A DNA stretch of 53,527 nucleotides from Flavobacteriaceae bacterium (lineage in GTDB: Bacteria; Bacteroidota; Bacteroidia; Flavobacteriales; Flavobacteriaceae): positions 1 to 53,527 of the forward strand of contig JABDOZ010000177.1 in NCBI GenBank assembly GCA_013043005.1. The letters are read 5' to 3'. The notes under the pieces were generated by a model. It was not told where the DNA came from. It saw only the letters and a program-made list of their open reading frames with translations, and searched no databases. A program made the position numbers and the translations under genes. Positions 43,617-53,443 of the stretch are shown here, piece after piece. Each line of letters starts with the position of its first letter. Within the stretch, counting starts at the first letter, position 1.

Positions 43617-46277
43617 TTAATTAACGGTATCTTGCTGCTTTTTCTTATCGCCTAATATACCACCCAATATATTTTTTATTGGGTCTTTTGGCTCTGATTT
43701 AGTTGAGTCTGTTTTAGTTTTGTTCTCACCAATTATATCATCTAGCACATCTTTTACAGGATCTTTTGGTTTAGCTCCGATTGTATCTGTGTTGTCACTT
43801 GCAATGACATCTTTTAATAAATCTTTAATTTTGGTCTTACCTTTATTGATCACCTTTTGCTTTTGTATCTCAATAAGCTTTTTGGTTAGATTGGTAATAC
43901 CAGATGTAAGATCTGTAGAAACATTTGGGTTGGTAACTGAGCCACTAACAGTTGCTGTTACAGGAATAGATATATCATATACTGTACTATCGTCAATTTT
44001 AGAAATTAAATTGTTAACCTCGTTACCCAAATATTTTGCCGGTACATCAAATACAGCCCTATAACTCATAGTTTTATTAAAACTATGAGAGCCATCAACT
44101 TCTATATTAATATCATTATATGTTAGACTAAATGGATTTACGTTGACTTTTCCATTTTCAAAAATCAATTTAGTTTTAAGATCTTTTAATACCAATTCAT
44201 CAAAATCAACAAAATTTAGGGCACCTTTTAATTTATCAAAGATCAGAGCATTTTTGGGTTCAACTTTTGCGGTTAGCAATTCTGCAAATGCATTCCCGGA
44301 AATTGAGTTATAGTTAGGAGTGAATTCATTATTTAGAGTGCCTTCTATATTTAAAGTTGAATTCAGTTTCCCTTGCAAGGCTTTTGCAACTGGAGCGAGA
44401 TTTTGAAAAAGTTCTAAATCTTTGAATGACTGGGAAATATCAAAATTACTAATGCCAATATCCATATTAAAAACGGGTGTCTTTGTTTTTGTAACAACAT
44501 TTCCTGTAAGTGCTAGACTCCCTCCGAAAACACTGGATGTCATATTACTGAAAGTGGCTTTTTCATCTTTAATGATAATTTTACCTTTTACATCTTTAAG
44601 CGTTAAATTATCATAAACAACGGTTTCGGCATCAGCAATAATTGTGCAATCCAGAAAAGCGGGTATTTTAAGAGCTTCTTTTAATTTATTTTCTGTTTTT
44701 GAAAGAGCTTCTTCAACCATAAAATCATTAACCGCAAATGAATTTGAATTTACAACGAAATTCCCCCGCAGATTTTTGTCGCTTAACAGGAAACCCAGTA
44801 AATTATTAATGGTTCCTGTTGCTTTTAAATCACTTGTTCCAGTGGTTGCAGTAAAAGCTTGAAGCGTCACTAATCCGGGTCTAAATTCAATATCTGCTTT
44901 TGAGATATTTATTGGATTCACAATATCTTCAGAAGAAAAGATAAAATTGGTAACACTTACTTGTCCATTGTTTTTTGTTCGCTCATAAGCATTAGTTTCA
45001 ATAGCATTCATATCAAAAACGGTTCGTAATTTTCCTGACAAAACACCACTTAATGAATGCTCTAATTCAATAGGATAAGCTTTGCTGATATTAGCAAGAT
45101 TTATAGTGCCATCAACATTAGCATCCACCAAAATATCTTTAGTAAGGTCTTTAATAGTAGCTGAAGATTTGAATTCATCTTGATCTATTGTAAATTTTAG
45201 ATCGCTAATATTCACGTAGGTATCATCAGGATTTCCTGATTCATTTTTAATACTTGCATTAATAAAAATATCATCAACATGTTTGGGAAGATCAGGATAT
45301 TTGAATGATGCATCACTTGATTTAAAGGTTATATCAAGGGTTGGAATAGTTGTTTCAGTATTAAACCCTTTTATCAGACCGTTTACTCTAAAATTTCCAT
45401 CGGTTTTTACATTTTCAAGGTCTTTAGTATAATCTTGTGGTATGACAGCAAGAAATTCTTTAAAAGAAGATCCTGTATTTTTAAACCTAATATCCATTTC
45501 CTGTCCTTCTTCAAGCAGTTTTACAAATCCTTCAAATTCCAGAGGTAAATGATTTACAGAACCTATGTTATCTTTAAAAGAGTATTTATTTTGATTTAGA
45601 TCCACCTCTATTAATGCATCTAATTTTATGACGATATTTCTTACGTAATTTGTGCTGTCAATACTTAAACTGACATTGGCTGTGCTAAGAGTATTTAGCT
45701 CCGAAATATTTGAAGAAAAAGATCCTTGACCGGAATGATTTACCTCAGTTACATTTAAATTGATATTTGACAACTCATCAAGATAAGTAATTGCACTATT
45801 AATAATATCGTAATCTTCTATATTAAACTTAAAGTCAGGATATCCGCTATTTTCTGAAAAGGATTTTTCAGTTTCTTTAGCAATATCATAGTTGTTGTTA
45901 CCAAATTTGTCGGTTTTAATTGTTAAAAGAGCTTCGTCAATTGCCACAGATTTAACAACAATTGGTTCGTCACTTGCTTTTTTAAACAATTCTTTTATTG
46001 ACATGTCATATGCAATGGACTTAGCTGTTACAAAAGTTTCACCTTCAAAGGGTTTATTATTAAAGATTTTTAAATTATCCACAGTAATATTGGCTTGGGG
46101 AAAACTACTTAAAAGACTTAAGCTGACATCATCAAAATCTACTTTTGCGTTCACATTATTATTTAAAAATGTTTTAACTGTACCTTTTATTTGATTTTGA
46201 AACAAAAATGGGGTGGCTATTAACAGTATCAAGACTATTAATATAGAAATGCCAATAATTTTGAATAGTTTTTTCAA
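43617..46277 (-). CDS. AsmA family protein
   Basis: An 886-aa protein with one N-terminal membrane helix (about 5-25, ending A-T-P-F-L-F) and a very long beta-rich periplasmic part made of AsmA-like repeats (entry A-K-V-D-F-D-D-V-S-L-S-L-L, later a C-terminal AsmA domain near 560-790). AsmA/TamB-like proteins are thought to carry phospholipids between membranes. I chose TTG at 46277, giving M-K-K-L-F-K-I-I-G-I, because a -7-like CATTTTTG box at 46311-46318 places transcription after the alternative TTG at 46313. The lysine/aspartate-rich tail (P-K-D-P-V-K-D repeats) is an unusual low-complexity end. Confidence 0.85.
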   Translation of the reverse strand: MKKLFKIIGISILIVLILLIATPFLFQNQIKGTVKTFLNNNVNAKVDFDDVSLSLLSSFPQANITVDNLKIFNNKPFEGETFVTAKSIAYDMSIKELFKKASDEPIVVKSVAIDEALLTIKTDKFGNNNYDIAKETEKSFSENSGYPDFKFNIEDYDIINSAITYLDELSNINLNVTEVNHSGQGSFSSNISELNTLSTANVSLSIDSTNYVRNIVIKLDALIEVDLNQNKYSFKDNIGSVNHLPLEFEGFVKLLEEGQEMDIRFKNTGSSFKEFLAVIPQDYTKDLENVKTDGNFRVNGLIKGFNTETTIPTLDITFKSSDASFKYPDLPKHVDDIFINASIKNESGNPDDTYVNISDLKFTIDQDEFKSSATIKDLTKDILVDANVDGTINLANISKAYPIELEHSLSGVLSGKLRTVFDMNAIETNAYERTKNNGQVSVTNFIFSSEDIVNPINISKADIEFRPGLVTLQAFTATTGTSDLKATGTINNLLGFLLSDKNLRGNFVVNSNSFAVNDFMVEEALSKTENKLKEALKIPAFLDCTIIADAETVVYDNLTLKDVKGKIIIKDEKATFSNMTSSVFGGSLALTGNVVTKTKTPVFNMDIGISNFDISQSFKDLELFQNLAPVAKALQGKLNSTLNIEGTLNNEFTPNYNSISGNAFAELLTAKVEPKNALIFDKLKGALNFVDFDELVLKDLKTKLIFENGKVNVNPFSLTYNDINIEVDGSHSFNKTMSYRAVFDVPAKYLGNEVNNLISKIDDSTVYDISIPVTATVSGSVTNPNVSTDLTSGITNLTKKLIEIQKQKVINKGKTKIKDLLKDVIASDNTDTIGAKPKDPVKDVLDDIIGENKTKTDSTKSEPKDPIKNILGGILGDKKKQQDTVN

Positions 46278-46352
46278 TTGTAGTGAATTTAAAACTTTGT
46301 TATATGTACGCAAAAATGATGCAAAAAGACGACTCTCTATAAATTATAAAAT

Positions 46353-47057
46353 CTATAATAATTCTATTTCCTCATTTACTTTTAATTTAAAACGCTTTCT
46401 AAAGGCATAAACACCAAGATATAAAAAGGGTGTGTCTGTCATGGCTACCAAAACCTTAAATACGAAACCAGATACCAATAAGCCGCTAAAATTACTCCAT
46501 TCAATTTTGCCGAAGGAGCACAGTAAAAACAATACAGCAAATGTGTCTACGAATTGAGATAAGAAAGTTGAGAAATTATTTCGCAGCCATAAGTGTCTGC
46601 CTTTTGTCAATCGTTTCCAAAAGTGATAAATATGGATATCAATAAATTGAGCCAAAAGATAGGCCATCATACTGGCAAAGACCGCAATTGCTGTACTGCC
46701 AAAAACGGTTTTAAACATATCATCACCAACAGGTGACCATGTTGTTGCAGAAACTGCATTGGCTGTATAAACAATTAGCATTGAAAAAAAAGAAGCAAAA
46801 ATTCCAGCAATCACAACATCATTCGCACGTTTTTTACCATAAATTTCGCTGATAAGATCTGTAATTAAAAAGGTGATAGGATATGGCAAAATACCAACTG
46901 AAATCTCAAATAATTTTGTCCCAAAGATTTCAATATTAAAAGGATACCAATAAAAAAACTTTTGAAAAATTAAATTGGAAACTACCAAGGAAGTTATGAA
47001 TAATGCGCCAAGCAACAGGTAAATTCGTTGGGCTACAAGTTTGTCTTTTGAAGTCAT
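46353..47057 (-). CDS. Queuosine precursor transporter (YhhQ/VUT family)
   Basis: A 234-aa membrane protein with six helices and family motifs V-V-S-N-L-I-F-Q-K near residue 26, L-P-Y-P-I-T-F-L-I-T-D-L-I-S-E-I-Y-G near 58-75 and F-V-D-T-F near 165. YhhQ in E. coli imports queuosine precursors (preQ0/preQ1) for the wobble modification of GUN-anticodon tRNAs. The start ATG at 47057 follows a TTG three bases upstream that is not needed. It is divergent from the folK fusion gene over about 70 bases. Confidence 0.9.
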   Translation of the reverse strand: MTSKDKLVAQRIYLLLGALFITSLVVSNLIFQKFFYWYPFNIEIFGTKLFEISVGILPYPITFLITDLISEIYGKKRANDVVIAGIFASFFSMLIVYTANAVSATTWSPVGDDMFKTVFGSTAIAVFASMMAYLLAQFIDIHIYHFWKRLTKGRHLWLRNNFSTFLSQFVDTFAVLFLLCSFGKIEWSNFSGLLVSGFVFKVLVAMTDTPFLYLGVYAFRKRFKLKVNEEIELL

Positions 47058-47128
47058 CAAAATGGTTAATAAATACTTGTTGTAAATATAATCTAATAAA
47101 ATTTCTTTTAGTTATTTTGCTTACACGA

Positions 47129-48280
47129 ATGAAACCCACTAAAAAAGTCTACATATCACTAGGTAGTAATAAAGGAGACAAATTCCATAATTTACAAAAG
47201 GCAATAAATGCAATTTATCAGAAGATTGGGAATGTTAAAATTATTTCTAAAGTTTACAAAACACCTTCATTTGGCTTTAAAAGTGATGATTTTTTAAATG
47301 TTTGCGCGATAATTGAGACCGATTTTACGGCGAATAGAGTTTTGAAAGAACTTTTAAAAATTGAAAAGAACTTAGGCCGAATACGCTCAAAAACAAGGGG
47401 TTATAAGGACAGAACAATTGATTTGGATATTATTTTTTATGAAGAAGAAATAGTTAATACAAAGTCACTCAAAATCCCACATCCGGAATTGCATAAAAGA
47501 AGGTTTGTTTTAAAACCTTTAAGTAATATTGCTTCAAGTTATATGCATCCTATACTCAAAAAAGAAGTTAAGGATTTACTGCAGGAATGTAATGATAAAA
47601 GTACACTTGAACCTATAAATATTTGGTTAAAAAATCCTAACAGAAAATATCAATTCTCAAAGTTCAATTATATAGCAATCGAGGGTAATATTGGTGCAGG
47701 CAAAACTAGTTTAGCAAATAAAATAGCCAATGATTTCAATGCGAAATTGATATTAGAACGTTTTGCAGATAATCCATTTTTACCCAAATTCTATAAAGAA
47801 CCTCAGCGATATGCTTTTACTTTAGAAATGTCTTTTTTAGCGGATAGATACCAGCAAATCAGCGATGATCTATCACAGCTGGATTTATTTAAGGATTTTA
47901 TTGTCAGTGATTATGATGTTTTTAAATCTTTAATATTTTCAAAAATCACATTGCAAGAAGATGAATTTAAATTATACAGGAAGTTGTTTTATTTAATGTA
48001 TAAAGATATTGCTAAACCCGATATTTATGTATATTTATATCAAAATTCAGAAAGGCTTAAGGAAAACATTAAGCAACGAGGTAGAGAATACGAGCAAAAC
48101 ATAGATACTGATTATTTAGAAAAAATAAACACAGGTTATTTAGACTTTTTGCGAAATCAAACTGAGATAAAAACAACTATTATTGACATCTCAAATAAGG
48201 ATTTTGTTAAGAGTCGGAAGGACTATTTGAAGATAGTGGATGAAATGACTTGTTTAGTCGATAATTTGTCTAATTTATAA
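47129..48280 (+). CDS. folK: Fused HPPK (FolK) and deoxynucleoside kinase
   Basis: A 383-aa bifunctional protein. Residues 1-165 are 6-hydroxymethyl-7,8-dihydropterin pyrophosphokinase with V-Y-I-S-L-G-S-N-K-G-D near 7-17, F-L-N near 55 and D-R-T-I-D-L-D-I at 94-101, a step of folate synthesis. Residues about 175-383 are a deoxynucleoside kinase with P-loop E-G-N-I-G-A-G-K-T-S at 185-194, E-R-F-A-D-N-P-F-L-P-K-F-Y and S-D-Y-D-V-F-K-S-L-I-F. The ATG at 47129 starts the FolK fold exactly; the longer open frame back to 47003 runs over the opposite gene and is not used. A TTATTTTG box at 47112-47119 may be its promoter. Confidence 0.92.
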   Translation: MKPTKKVYISLGSNKGDKFHNLQKAINAIYQKIGNVKIISKVYKTPSFGFKSDDFLNVCAIIETDFTANRVLKELLKIEKNLGRIRSKTRGYKDRTIDLDIIFYEEEIVNTKSLKIPHPELHKRRFVLKPLSNIASSYMHPILKKEVKDLLQECNDKSTLEPINIWLKNPNRKYQFSKFNYIAIEGNIGAGKTSLANKIANDFNAKLILERFADNPFLPKFYKEPQRYAFTLEMSFLADRYQQISDDLSQLDLFKDFIVSDYDVFKSLIFSKITLQEDEFKLYRKLFYLMYKDIAKPDIYVYLYQNSERLKENIKQRGREYEQNIDTDYLEKINTGYLDFLRNQTEIKTTIIDISNKDFVKSRKDYLKIVDEMTCLVDNLSNL

Positions 48281-48296
48281 GAAAATTTTGTAAATA

Positions 48297-48328
48297 TTTG
48301 TTTCTTACAACTTTGTATTGTTAATTTG
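48297..48328 (+). promoter_or_regulatory. Promoter of the OmpA family gene
   Basis: TTTG (48297-48300), a 20-base spacer and TTAATTTG (48321-48328), one mismatch from TAnnTTTG. It places transcription start about 14-20 bases before the TTG start at 48348. Confidence 0.55.
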
Positions 48329-48347
48329 GCATTAAATTAATTAGATT

Positions 48348-49844
48348 TTGATCAAAAACAAGGGATTTTTTTTAGTCTTAATTGCGTTACTTTTTTTTGG
48401 CAATTATTCAATTTCACAAAATACTTCAAATAGAGGCAGATCTAAAATCACTGCTTTATCCAAGGTTAATCCAAATAATTATAATAAATGGTATGCTGGT
48501 TTAGGTGCACAGCACATATTTGTTCATTCAGATCTGCGTAATTTTGGTGTCAATGACAGAAAAGGTGAATTTAGCTATGGTTTTTATGCTTACGGTGGCA
48601 TCATGTTCAATTCTATAATAGGGCTGGAAGCTAAGGTCCATTTCAACGATATTTATGGAGAACCACAACAATGGGCTGACACTTATGATGTAAGATATAC
48701 ACCTCTTGGTTTAGATGAGGTTTATTTTGAAGGTGAATCTGTTGGGATTAGATTATTAGGTGTTTTCAATTTAAGTAATATAGCACCTAGTGGTAAACGT
48801 TATCAGCGAAAATGGAATTTTGCATTTTATGCTGGAATAGGATATCACCAATATACTTCTAAGTTGTATTCTCTGGAAACAGAGGAAGAGCTCTCTGGGC
48901 CTAATTTTCAAACTAATGAATTACGAGAGGATTGGGCAAGCTCATGGTATTTACCTGTAGAATTTGGTGTTAGTTACAGACTTAATAGACGGGTTGATAT
49001 AGAATTTAGACCAGCATTAAACATAAATCATGAGGACGACTTTGATGCTGCAATATCAGATAAACAAAATTTTGAGTTATTCTTTACAACTAGTTTAGGT
49101 GCTGTTTATAAATTTGGTGACAAGAGAAAACACTTAAAATGGACAAATCCTTATGACGAAGCACTGATAGAATTAGGAGATGAAAAAGATGAGTTTGAAA
49201 TTAAAGATATTGATGGTGATGGTGTGATTGATGAATTAGATAAGGACAATTACACGCCTAAAGGAGTTAAGGTTTATGGTGATGGTACTTCTATAGATTC
49301 AGATGGTGACCAAACTCCTGATTATAAAGACAAGTGTCCATTCAAGAAAGGCAAGCCATATCTTGAAGGTTGTCCACCAACTAAAGATACGGATGGAGAT
49401 AGTGTATTTGATGACGTTGATGATTGTCCAACAATTCCAGGTCCAAAATCCAATAATGGATGTCCAACAATTCCAGAATCGGTATTGAAAGAGTTGAACT
49501 ATATTGCGAAAAATATATATTTTGAAACTGCACGAGCTAAGATTAAACCTAGGTCCTATGGAGACTTGACAAGAATTGCTGAAATTTTACAACAATTCCC
49601 TAATGTACGTTTCTACGTAGACGGTCATACAGATAATGTTGGTAACGACACGTATAACTTAGCCTTATCAAGACGTCGTGCAGCGGCTGTAGTTGATTTC
49701 TTAGAAAATAAAGGTGTTGATGGTAGACAGTTAGAATCAAGAGGATTTGGAGAGTCCAGACCTATAGAAGCTAATAGTTCTGCTGGAGGAAGACAATTAA
49801 ACCGTCGTGTTGAAATAAACCTGATTAATCCAGATCAGCAATAG
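48348..49844 (+). CDS. OmpA family protein with thrombospondin type 3-like repeats
   Basis: A 498-aa outer-membrane protein with a signal peptide (1-23, ending S-I-S-Q), an N-terminal eight-strand-like barrel (about 45-265), calcium-type repeats (about 285-370: D-I-D-G-D-G-V-I-D, D-S-D-G-D-Q-T-P-D, D-T-D-G-D-S-V-F-D with C-P-F-K and C-P-T-I) and an OmpA peptidoglycan-binding domain (about 385-495) with D-G-H-T-D-N-V-G and N-R-R-V-E-I. It tethers outer membrane to cell wall. The start is TTG at 48348; no ATG exists before the signal peptide. It is transcribed from its own promoter and ends in a shared terminator. Confidence 0.93.
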   Translation: MIKNKGFFLVLIALLFFGNYSISQNTSNRGRSKITALSKVNPNNYNKWYAGLGAQHIFVHSDLRNFGVNDRKGEFSYGFYAYGGIMFNSIIGLEAKVHFNDIYGEPQQWADTYDVRYTPLGLDEVYFEGESVGIRLLGVFNLSNIAPSGKRYQRKWNFAFYAGIGYHQYTSKLYSLETEEELSGPNFQTNELREDWASSWYLPVEFGVSYRLNRRVDIEFRPALNINHEDDFDAAISDKQNFELFFTTSLGAVYKFGDKRKHLKWTNPYDEALIELGDEKDEFEIKDIDGDGVIDELDKDNYTPKGVKVYGDGTSIDSDGDQTPDYKDKCPFKKGKPYLEGCPPTKDTDGDSVFDDVDDCPTIPGPKSNNGCPTIPESVLKELNYIAKNIYFETARAKIKPRSYGDLTRIAEILQQFPNVRFYVDGHTDNVGNDTYNLALSRRRAAAVVDFLENKGVDGRQLESRGFGESRPIEANSSAGGRQLNRRVEINLINPDQQ

Positions 49845-49861
49845 AATTAGAAAATAAAATT

Positions 49862-49890
49862 AAAAAGGAGCTTTTATAGCTCCTTTTTTT
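49862..49890 (+). terminator. Terminator after ompA-like gene, probably shared
   Basis: Stem AGGAGCT / AGCTCCT extended by A/T pairs, with a T run on the plus strand and an A run (T on minus) on the other side. The opposing methyltransferase gene ends at 49889, so the hairpin can serve both. Confidence 0.85.
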
Positions 49891-50413
49891 ATGAATTAAT
49901 TTTACAGAACAAATCCCAAATAACTACTCCTGCACTTACGGAAATATTCAATGAATGTTTAGTGCCAAATTGAGGTATTTCAATTACTTCATCACTTGCG
50001 TCAACTACTTGTTGAGAAACTCCTTTGACCTCATTACCGAAAACAACTGCATATTTTAAGTTTTTGTCAGGTTTAAAATCATTTAACATAATAGAATTTT
50101 CAGCTTGCTCAATACTTATAATTCTGTAATCATTAAGAGATTCAATAAGATCTAAGGTGTTGTCAATATATTCCCATTCAACACTTTCTGTACTACCTAG
50201 TGCAGTTTTATGAATATCCTTATGTGGCGGACACGCAGTTATTCCACACAAATAGATTTTTTTAACTAAAAATGCATCACAGGTTCTGAAAACACTACCG
50301 ATGTTATTTAGGCTCCTAATATTATCAAGAACTACTATAATAGGAGTTTTGGATGCCTTTTTAAACTCATCGACATTCAATCTATTGAGTTCACTGTTTT
50401 TTAATTTCCTCAT
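49889..50413 (-). CDS. TrmH/SpoU family RNA 2'-O-methyltransferase
   Basis: A 174-aa SPOUT methyltransferase. Motif 1 is N-I-G-S-V-F-R-T-C-D-A-F near residues 37-48, motif 2 is F-G-N-E-V-K-G-V-S and motif 3 is I-P-Q-F-G-T-K-H-S-L-N-I-S-V-S-A-G. Such enzymes methylate ribose 2'-hydroxyls of tRNA or rRNA; the exact target is not visible. The protein lacks the substrate-binding extension of larger members. It is divergent from mutS over 116 bases and convergent with the ompA-like gene. Confidence 0.9.
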   Translation of the reverse strand: MRKLKNSELNRLNVDEFKKASKTPIIVVLDNIRSLNNIGSVFRTCDAFLVKKIYLCGITACPPHKDIHKTALGSTESVEWEYIDNTLDLIESLNDYRIISIEQAENSIMLNDFKPDKNLKYAVVFGNEVKGVSQQVVDASDEVIEIPQFGTKHSLNISVSAGVVIWDLFCKINS

Positions 50414-50529
50414 AAATTGTGGATAATTGTAGATAACTTAGACTATAACCATTTTATAAAAAATCAAATAATAGTTACATTAGCTTTCCTTTCTAATACA
50501 CAAAAATAGTATTAATAAACTAGATAAAG

Positions 50530-53139
50530 TTGGCAAAAAAAGCTAAAAAAATAACACCATTAATGCATCAGTACAATGCTATTAAGGCAAAGTATCCTGA
50601 TGCGCTATTGTTATTCAGGGTTGGTGATTTTTATGAGACTTTTGGCGAAGATGCGATAAAAGCATCAAAGATATTAGATATTATATTAACCAAAAGAGGA
50701 GCGGGTAGCGTGAGCGAGACAGAACTTGCAGGTTTCCCCCATCATTCTATTAATACTTATTTACCTAAATTGGTAAAAGCAGGCGAGCGTGTAGCAATTT
50801 GTGACCAGCTTGAAGATCCTAAGCTCACTAAAAAAATTGTAAAGCGTGGTGTTACTGAGTTGGTAACTCCCGGAGTTGCATTAAATGATGAGGTACTTAA
50901 TTCTAAGTCTAATAATTTCCTCGCATCTGTTTATTTTGGAAAGTATATTGGTGTTTCTTTTTTGGATGTGTCAACTGGTGAATTTTTAACATCACAAGGT
51001 AAGGAGGAGTATATTGATAAACTATTACAGAATTTTAAACCAAGTGAAGTTTTAGTTTCAAAACAAAAACGATCTGAATTTACTAGTACATTCGGAAAGG
51101 ATTTCCATACATTTTATCTGGAAGATTGGGTATATCAAGATGATTATGCGAATGAAACTTTATTAAAACATTTCAACACGAATTCACTAAAAGGATTTGG
51201 TATTCAGGATTTATACGAAGGGATAGTTGCCTCAGGATCTATTTTACATTATCTCAGCGAGACACAACACCATAGGCTTTCTCATATTACATCTATTAAT
51301 CGAATAGCAGAAGATGAATATGTGTGGATGGACAAATTTACCATAAGAAATTTGGAGCTTTATAACTCTCTAAATTTAAACGCAGTTACACTTTTAAATA
51401 TTATTGATAAAACCAGTTCTCCAATGGGAGGACGTTTATTAAAGCGTTGGTTAGCATTACCTCTCAAGAATCTAGATAAAATAAAAAATAGACATGAGGT
51501 GGTAAGTTTTTTATTAAAAAATGAAACCATTCTTAACAAGTTTCAAAATCAAATAAGTCATATTGGAGATATAGAGCGATTGATTTCAAAAGTTGCTACA
51601 GGAAAAATTAATCCAAGGGAAGTAATACATCTTAAAAACTCACTGGAGGCAATAGTGCCAATAAAGTCTTTAGCATCAAATTCTAAAAACGATTCTTTAA
51701 AAATTATTGGCGATAATTTACATGGATGTTCTGTTTTAAAGGAGAAAATTAAAGAGACCTTATACGAAGATGCTCCCGTAAATATTTTAAAAGGACAAAC
51801 AATTTCTTCTGATTTCTCATCAGAACTAAAAGAACTGAGGGATTTAGCTTTTTCAGGGAAAGATTATTTAGATAAAATGCTTCAGCGTGAAAGTGAGCGA
51901 ACAGGAATTCCATCTTTAAAAATAGCATCAAATAATGTTTTTGGATATTATATTGAGGTCAGAAATACCCATAAAGATAAGGTTCCTGAAGAGTGGATTC
52001 GTAAGCAGACCTTGGTAAGTGCGGAGCGTTACATTACAGAAGAATTAAAAGAATATGAATCTAAAATTCTTGGTGCGGAAGAGCGAATCCTTGCAATTGA
52101 ACAGCAATTATTTTCTGAGCTGGTAGGCTGGATGAGTTCCTATATAAAACCAGTTCAAATGAATGCCAGTTTAATTGGTCAGTTAGATTGTTTATCTGGT
52201 TTTACCAAATTAGCAAAAGAAAACACCTATATACGTCCTGAAATGGATGAATCCTATGAATTGGATATAAAAAATGGTCGTCACCCTGTTATTGAGCGAC
52301 AACTACCTTTAGGTGAATCTTATATTCCAAACGATTTGTTTTTGGATAGGGAAACTCAACAAATTATAATGATCACCGGGCCAAACATGTCAGGAAAATC
52401 CGCAATTTTGAGACAAACGGCATTAATTGTGTTATTAGCTCAAATAGGCAGTTTTGTGCCAGCCAAAAAAGCGAGAATAGGTCTTGTAGATAAAATATTT
52501 ACAAGAGTTGGTGCCAGTGATAATATATCTATGGGTGAATCTACTTTTATGGTTGAGATGAATGAAACCGCCTCTATTTTGAATAACATTTCAGAAAGAA
52601 GTTTAGTACTATTAGATGAAATTGGTCGAGGGACAAGTACATATGATGGCATTTCAATAGCATGGGCAATCAGTGAATACTTGCATGAGCATCCATCAAG
52701 AGCAAAAACGCTGTTCGCTACTCACTATCATGAACTAAACGAAATGACCGAAACTTTTGAGCGAATAAAGAATTTCAACGTATCTGTAAAGGAGCTTAAA
52801 GATACTGTATTGTTTATGCGAAAACTGGTTGAAGGAGGAAGTGAGCATAGTTTTGGAATTCATGTAGCTAAAATGGCAGGCATGCCACAACAGGTTATTC
52901 AACGAGCCAATAAGATTCTTAAAAAACTTGAAAAATCACACTCCAGTGAAGAATTGACAGATAAAGTGAAGTCCTTAAAAGATGACATGCAATTGAGTTT
53001 TATTAGCTTGGATGATCCACTTCTTGAGGAAATTAAGGAAGAAATATTGAATATTGATATTGATGTTTTAACGCCGGTTGAAGCCTTAATGAAACTTAAT
53101 GGGATCAAGAGAATGCTGCAAAAAAAGAAAAGAGCTTAA
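50530..53139 (+). CDS. mutS: DNA mismatch repair protein MutS
   Basis: An 869-aa mismatch sensor. The N-terminal mismatch-binding domain carries the F-x-E motif as F-Y-E-T-F near residue 37, and the ATPase domain near 605-780 has Walker [17 protein letters not shown], Walker [15 protein letters not shown] and the H-loop T-H-Y-H-E-L. The start is TTG at 50530 ([12 protein letters not shown]); no upstream ATG fits. It is followed by the tRNA promoter within the next 30 bases. Confidence 0.97.
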   Translation: MAKKAKKITPLMHQYNAIKAKYPDALLLFRVGDFYETFGEDAIKASKILDIILTKRGAGSVSETELAGFPHHSINTYLPKLVKAGERVAICDQLEDPKLTKKIVKRGVTELVTPGVALNDEVLNSKSNNFLASVYFGKYIGVSFLDVSTGEFLTSQGKEEYIDKLLQNFKPSEVLVSKQKRSEFTSTFGKDFHTFYLEDWVYQDDYANETLLKHFNTNSLKGFGIQDLYEGIVASGSILHYLSETQHHRLSHITSINRIAEDEYVWMDKFTIRNLELYNSLNLNAVTLLNIIDKTSSPMGGRLLKRWLALPLKNLDKIKNRHEVVSFLLKNETILNKFQNQISHIGDIERLISKVATGKINPREVIHLKNSLEAIVPIKSLASNSKNDSLKIIGDNLHGCSVLKEKIKETLYEDAPVNILKGQTISSDFSSELKELRDLAFSGKDYLDKMLQRESERTGIPSLKIASNNVFGYYIEVRNTHKDKVPEEWIRKQTLVSAERYITEELKEYESKILGAEERILAIEQQLFSELVGWMSSYIKPVQMNASLIGQLDCLSGFTKLAKENTYIRPEMDESYELDIKNGRHPVIERQLPLGESYIPNDLFLDRETQQIIMITGPNMSGKSAILRQTALIVLLAQIGSFVPAKKARIGLVDKIFTRVGASDNISMGESTFMVEMNETASILNNISERSLVLLDEIGRGTSTYDGISIAWAISEYLHEHPSRAKTLFATHYHELNEMTETFERIKNFNVSVKELKDTVLFMRKLVEGGSEHSFGIHVAKMAGMPQQVIQRANKILKKLEKSHSSEELTDKVKSLKDDMQLSFISLDDPLLEEIKEEILNIDIDVLTPVEALMKLNGIKRMLQKKKRA

Positions 53140-53164
53140 ATTGAATTCTTTTTATAAAAAAGCC

Positions 53165-53194
53165 TTTGCTTTTGTTAGAAATATTATAAATTTG
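53165..53194 (+). promoter_or_regulatory. Promoter of the tRNA-Gly/tRNA-Leu unit
   Basis: TTTG (53165-53168), 18-base spacer and an exact TAnnTTTG box (TAAATTTG, 53187-53194), about 36 bases before the first tRNA. Confidence 0.75.
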
Positions 53195-53230
53195 CAACCG
53201 CAATCGTGGATTGCATGTTCATTAAAAACT

Positions 53231-53302
53231 GCGAAAGTAGCTCAGGGGTAGAGCATCACCTTGCCAAGGTGAGGGTCGCGGGTTCAAATCCCGTCTTTCG
53301 CT
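53231..53302 (+). tRNA. tRNA-Gly (anticodon GCC)
   Basis: A 72-base cloverleaf: acceptor GCGAAAG / CTTTCGC with discriminator T, D-arm with AGCTCAGGGGTAGAG, anticodon arm CACCTTGCCAAGGTG (anticodon GCC) and T-arm with GGTTCAAATCC. CCA is not encoded. Confidence 0.97.
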
Positions 53303-53326
53303 CTAACTTTAATAATATACCAAGTT

Positions 53327-53410
53327 GCTGAAGTGGTGGAATTGGTAGACACGTTGGACTTAAAATCCAATGCTCTTTGGAGCGTACGGGTTCAAGTCCC
53401 GTCTTCAGTA
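53327..53410 (+). tRNA. tRNA-Leu (anticodon TAA)
   Basis: An 84-base cloverleaf with a long variable arm. The acceptor is GCTGAAG / CTTCAGT (G-U first pair, common in leucine tRNAs) with discriminator A; the anticodon loop CTTAAAA gives anticodon TAA; the T-arm has GGTTCAAGTCC. CCA is not encoded. It lies 24 bases after tRNA-Gly and shares its promoter. Confidence 0.97.
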
Positions 53411-53411
53411 C

Positions 53412-53443
53412 AAAAGCCTCATTTATATAAATGAGGCTTTTTT
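53412..53443 (+). terminator. Terminator of the tRNA unit
   Basis: A perfect long stem (AAAAGCCTCATTT / AAATGAGGCTTTT) followed by T residues directly after tRNA-Leu. The remaining 84 bases of the window show no feature. Confidence 0.93.

Noticed and set aside
47003-47128. Longer N-terminus for the FolK fusion starting at 47003
   Set aside because: It would overlap the start of the divergent transporter gene and adds 42 residues unlike FolK; the ATG at 47129 begins the fold exactly.
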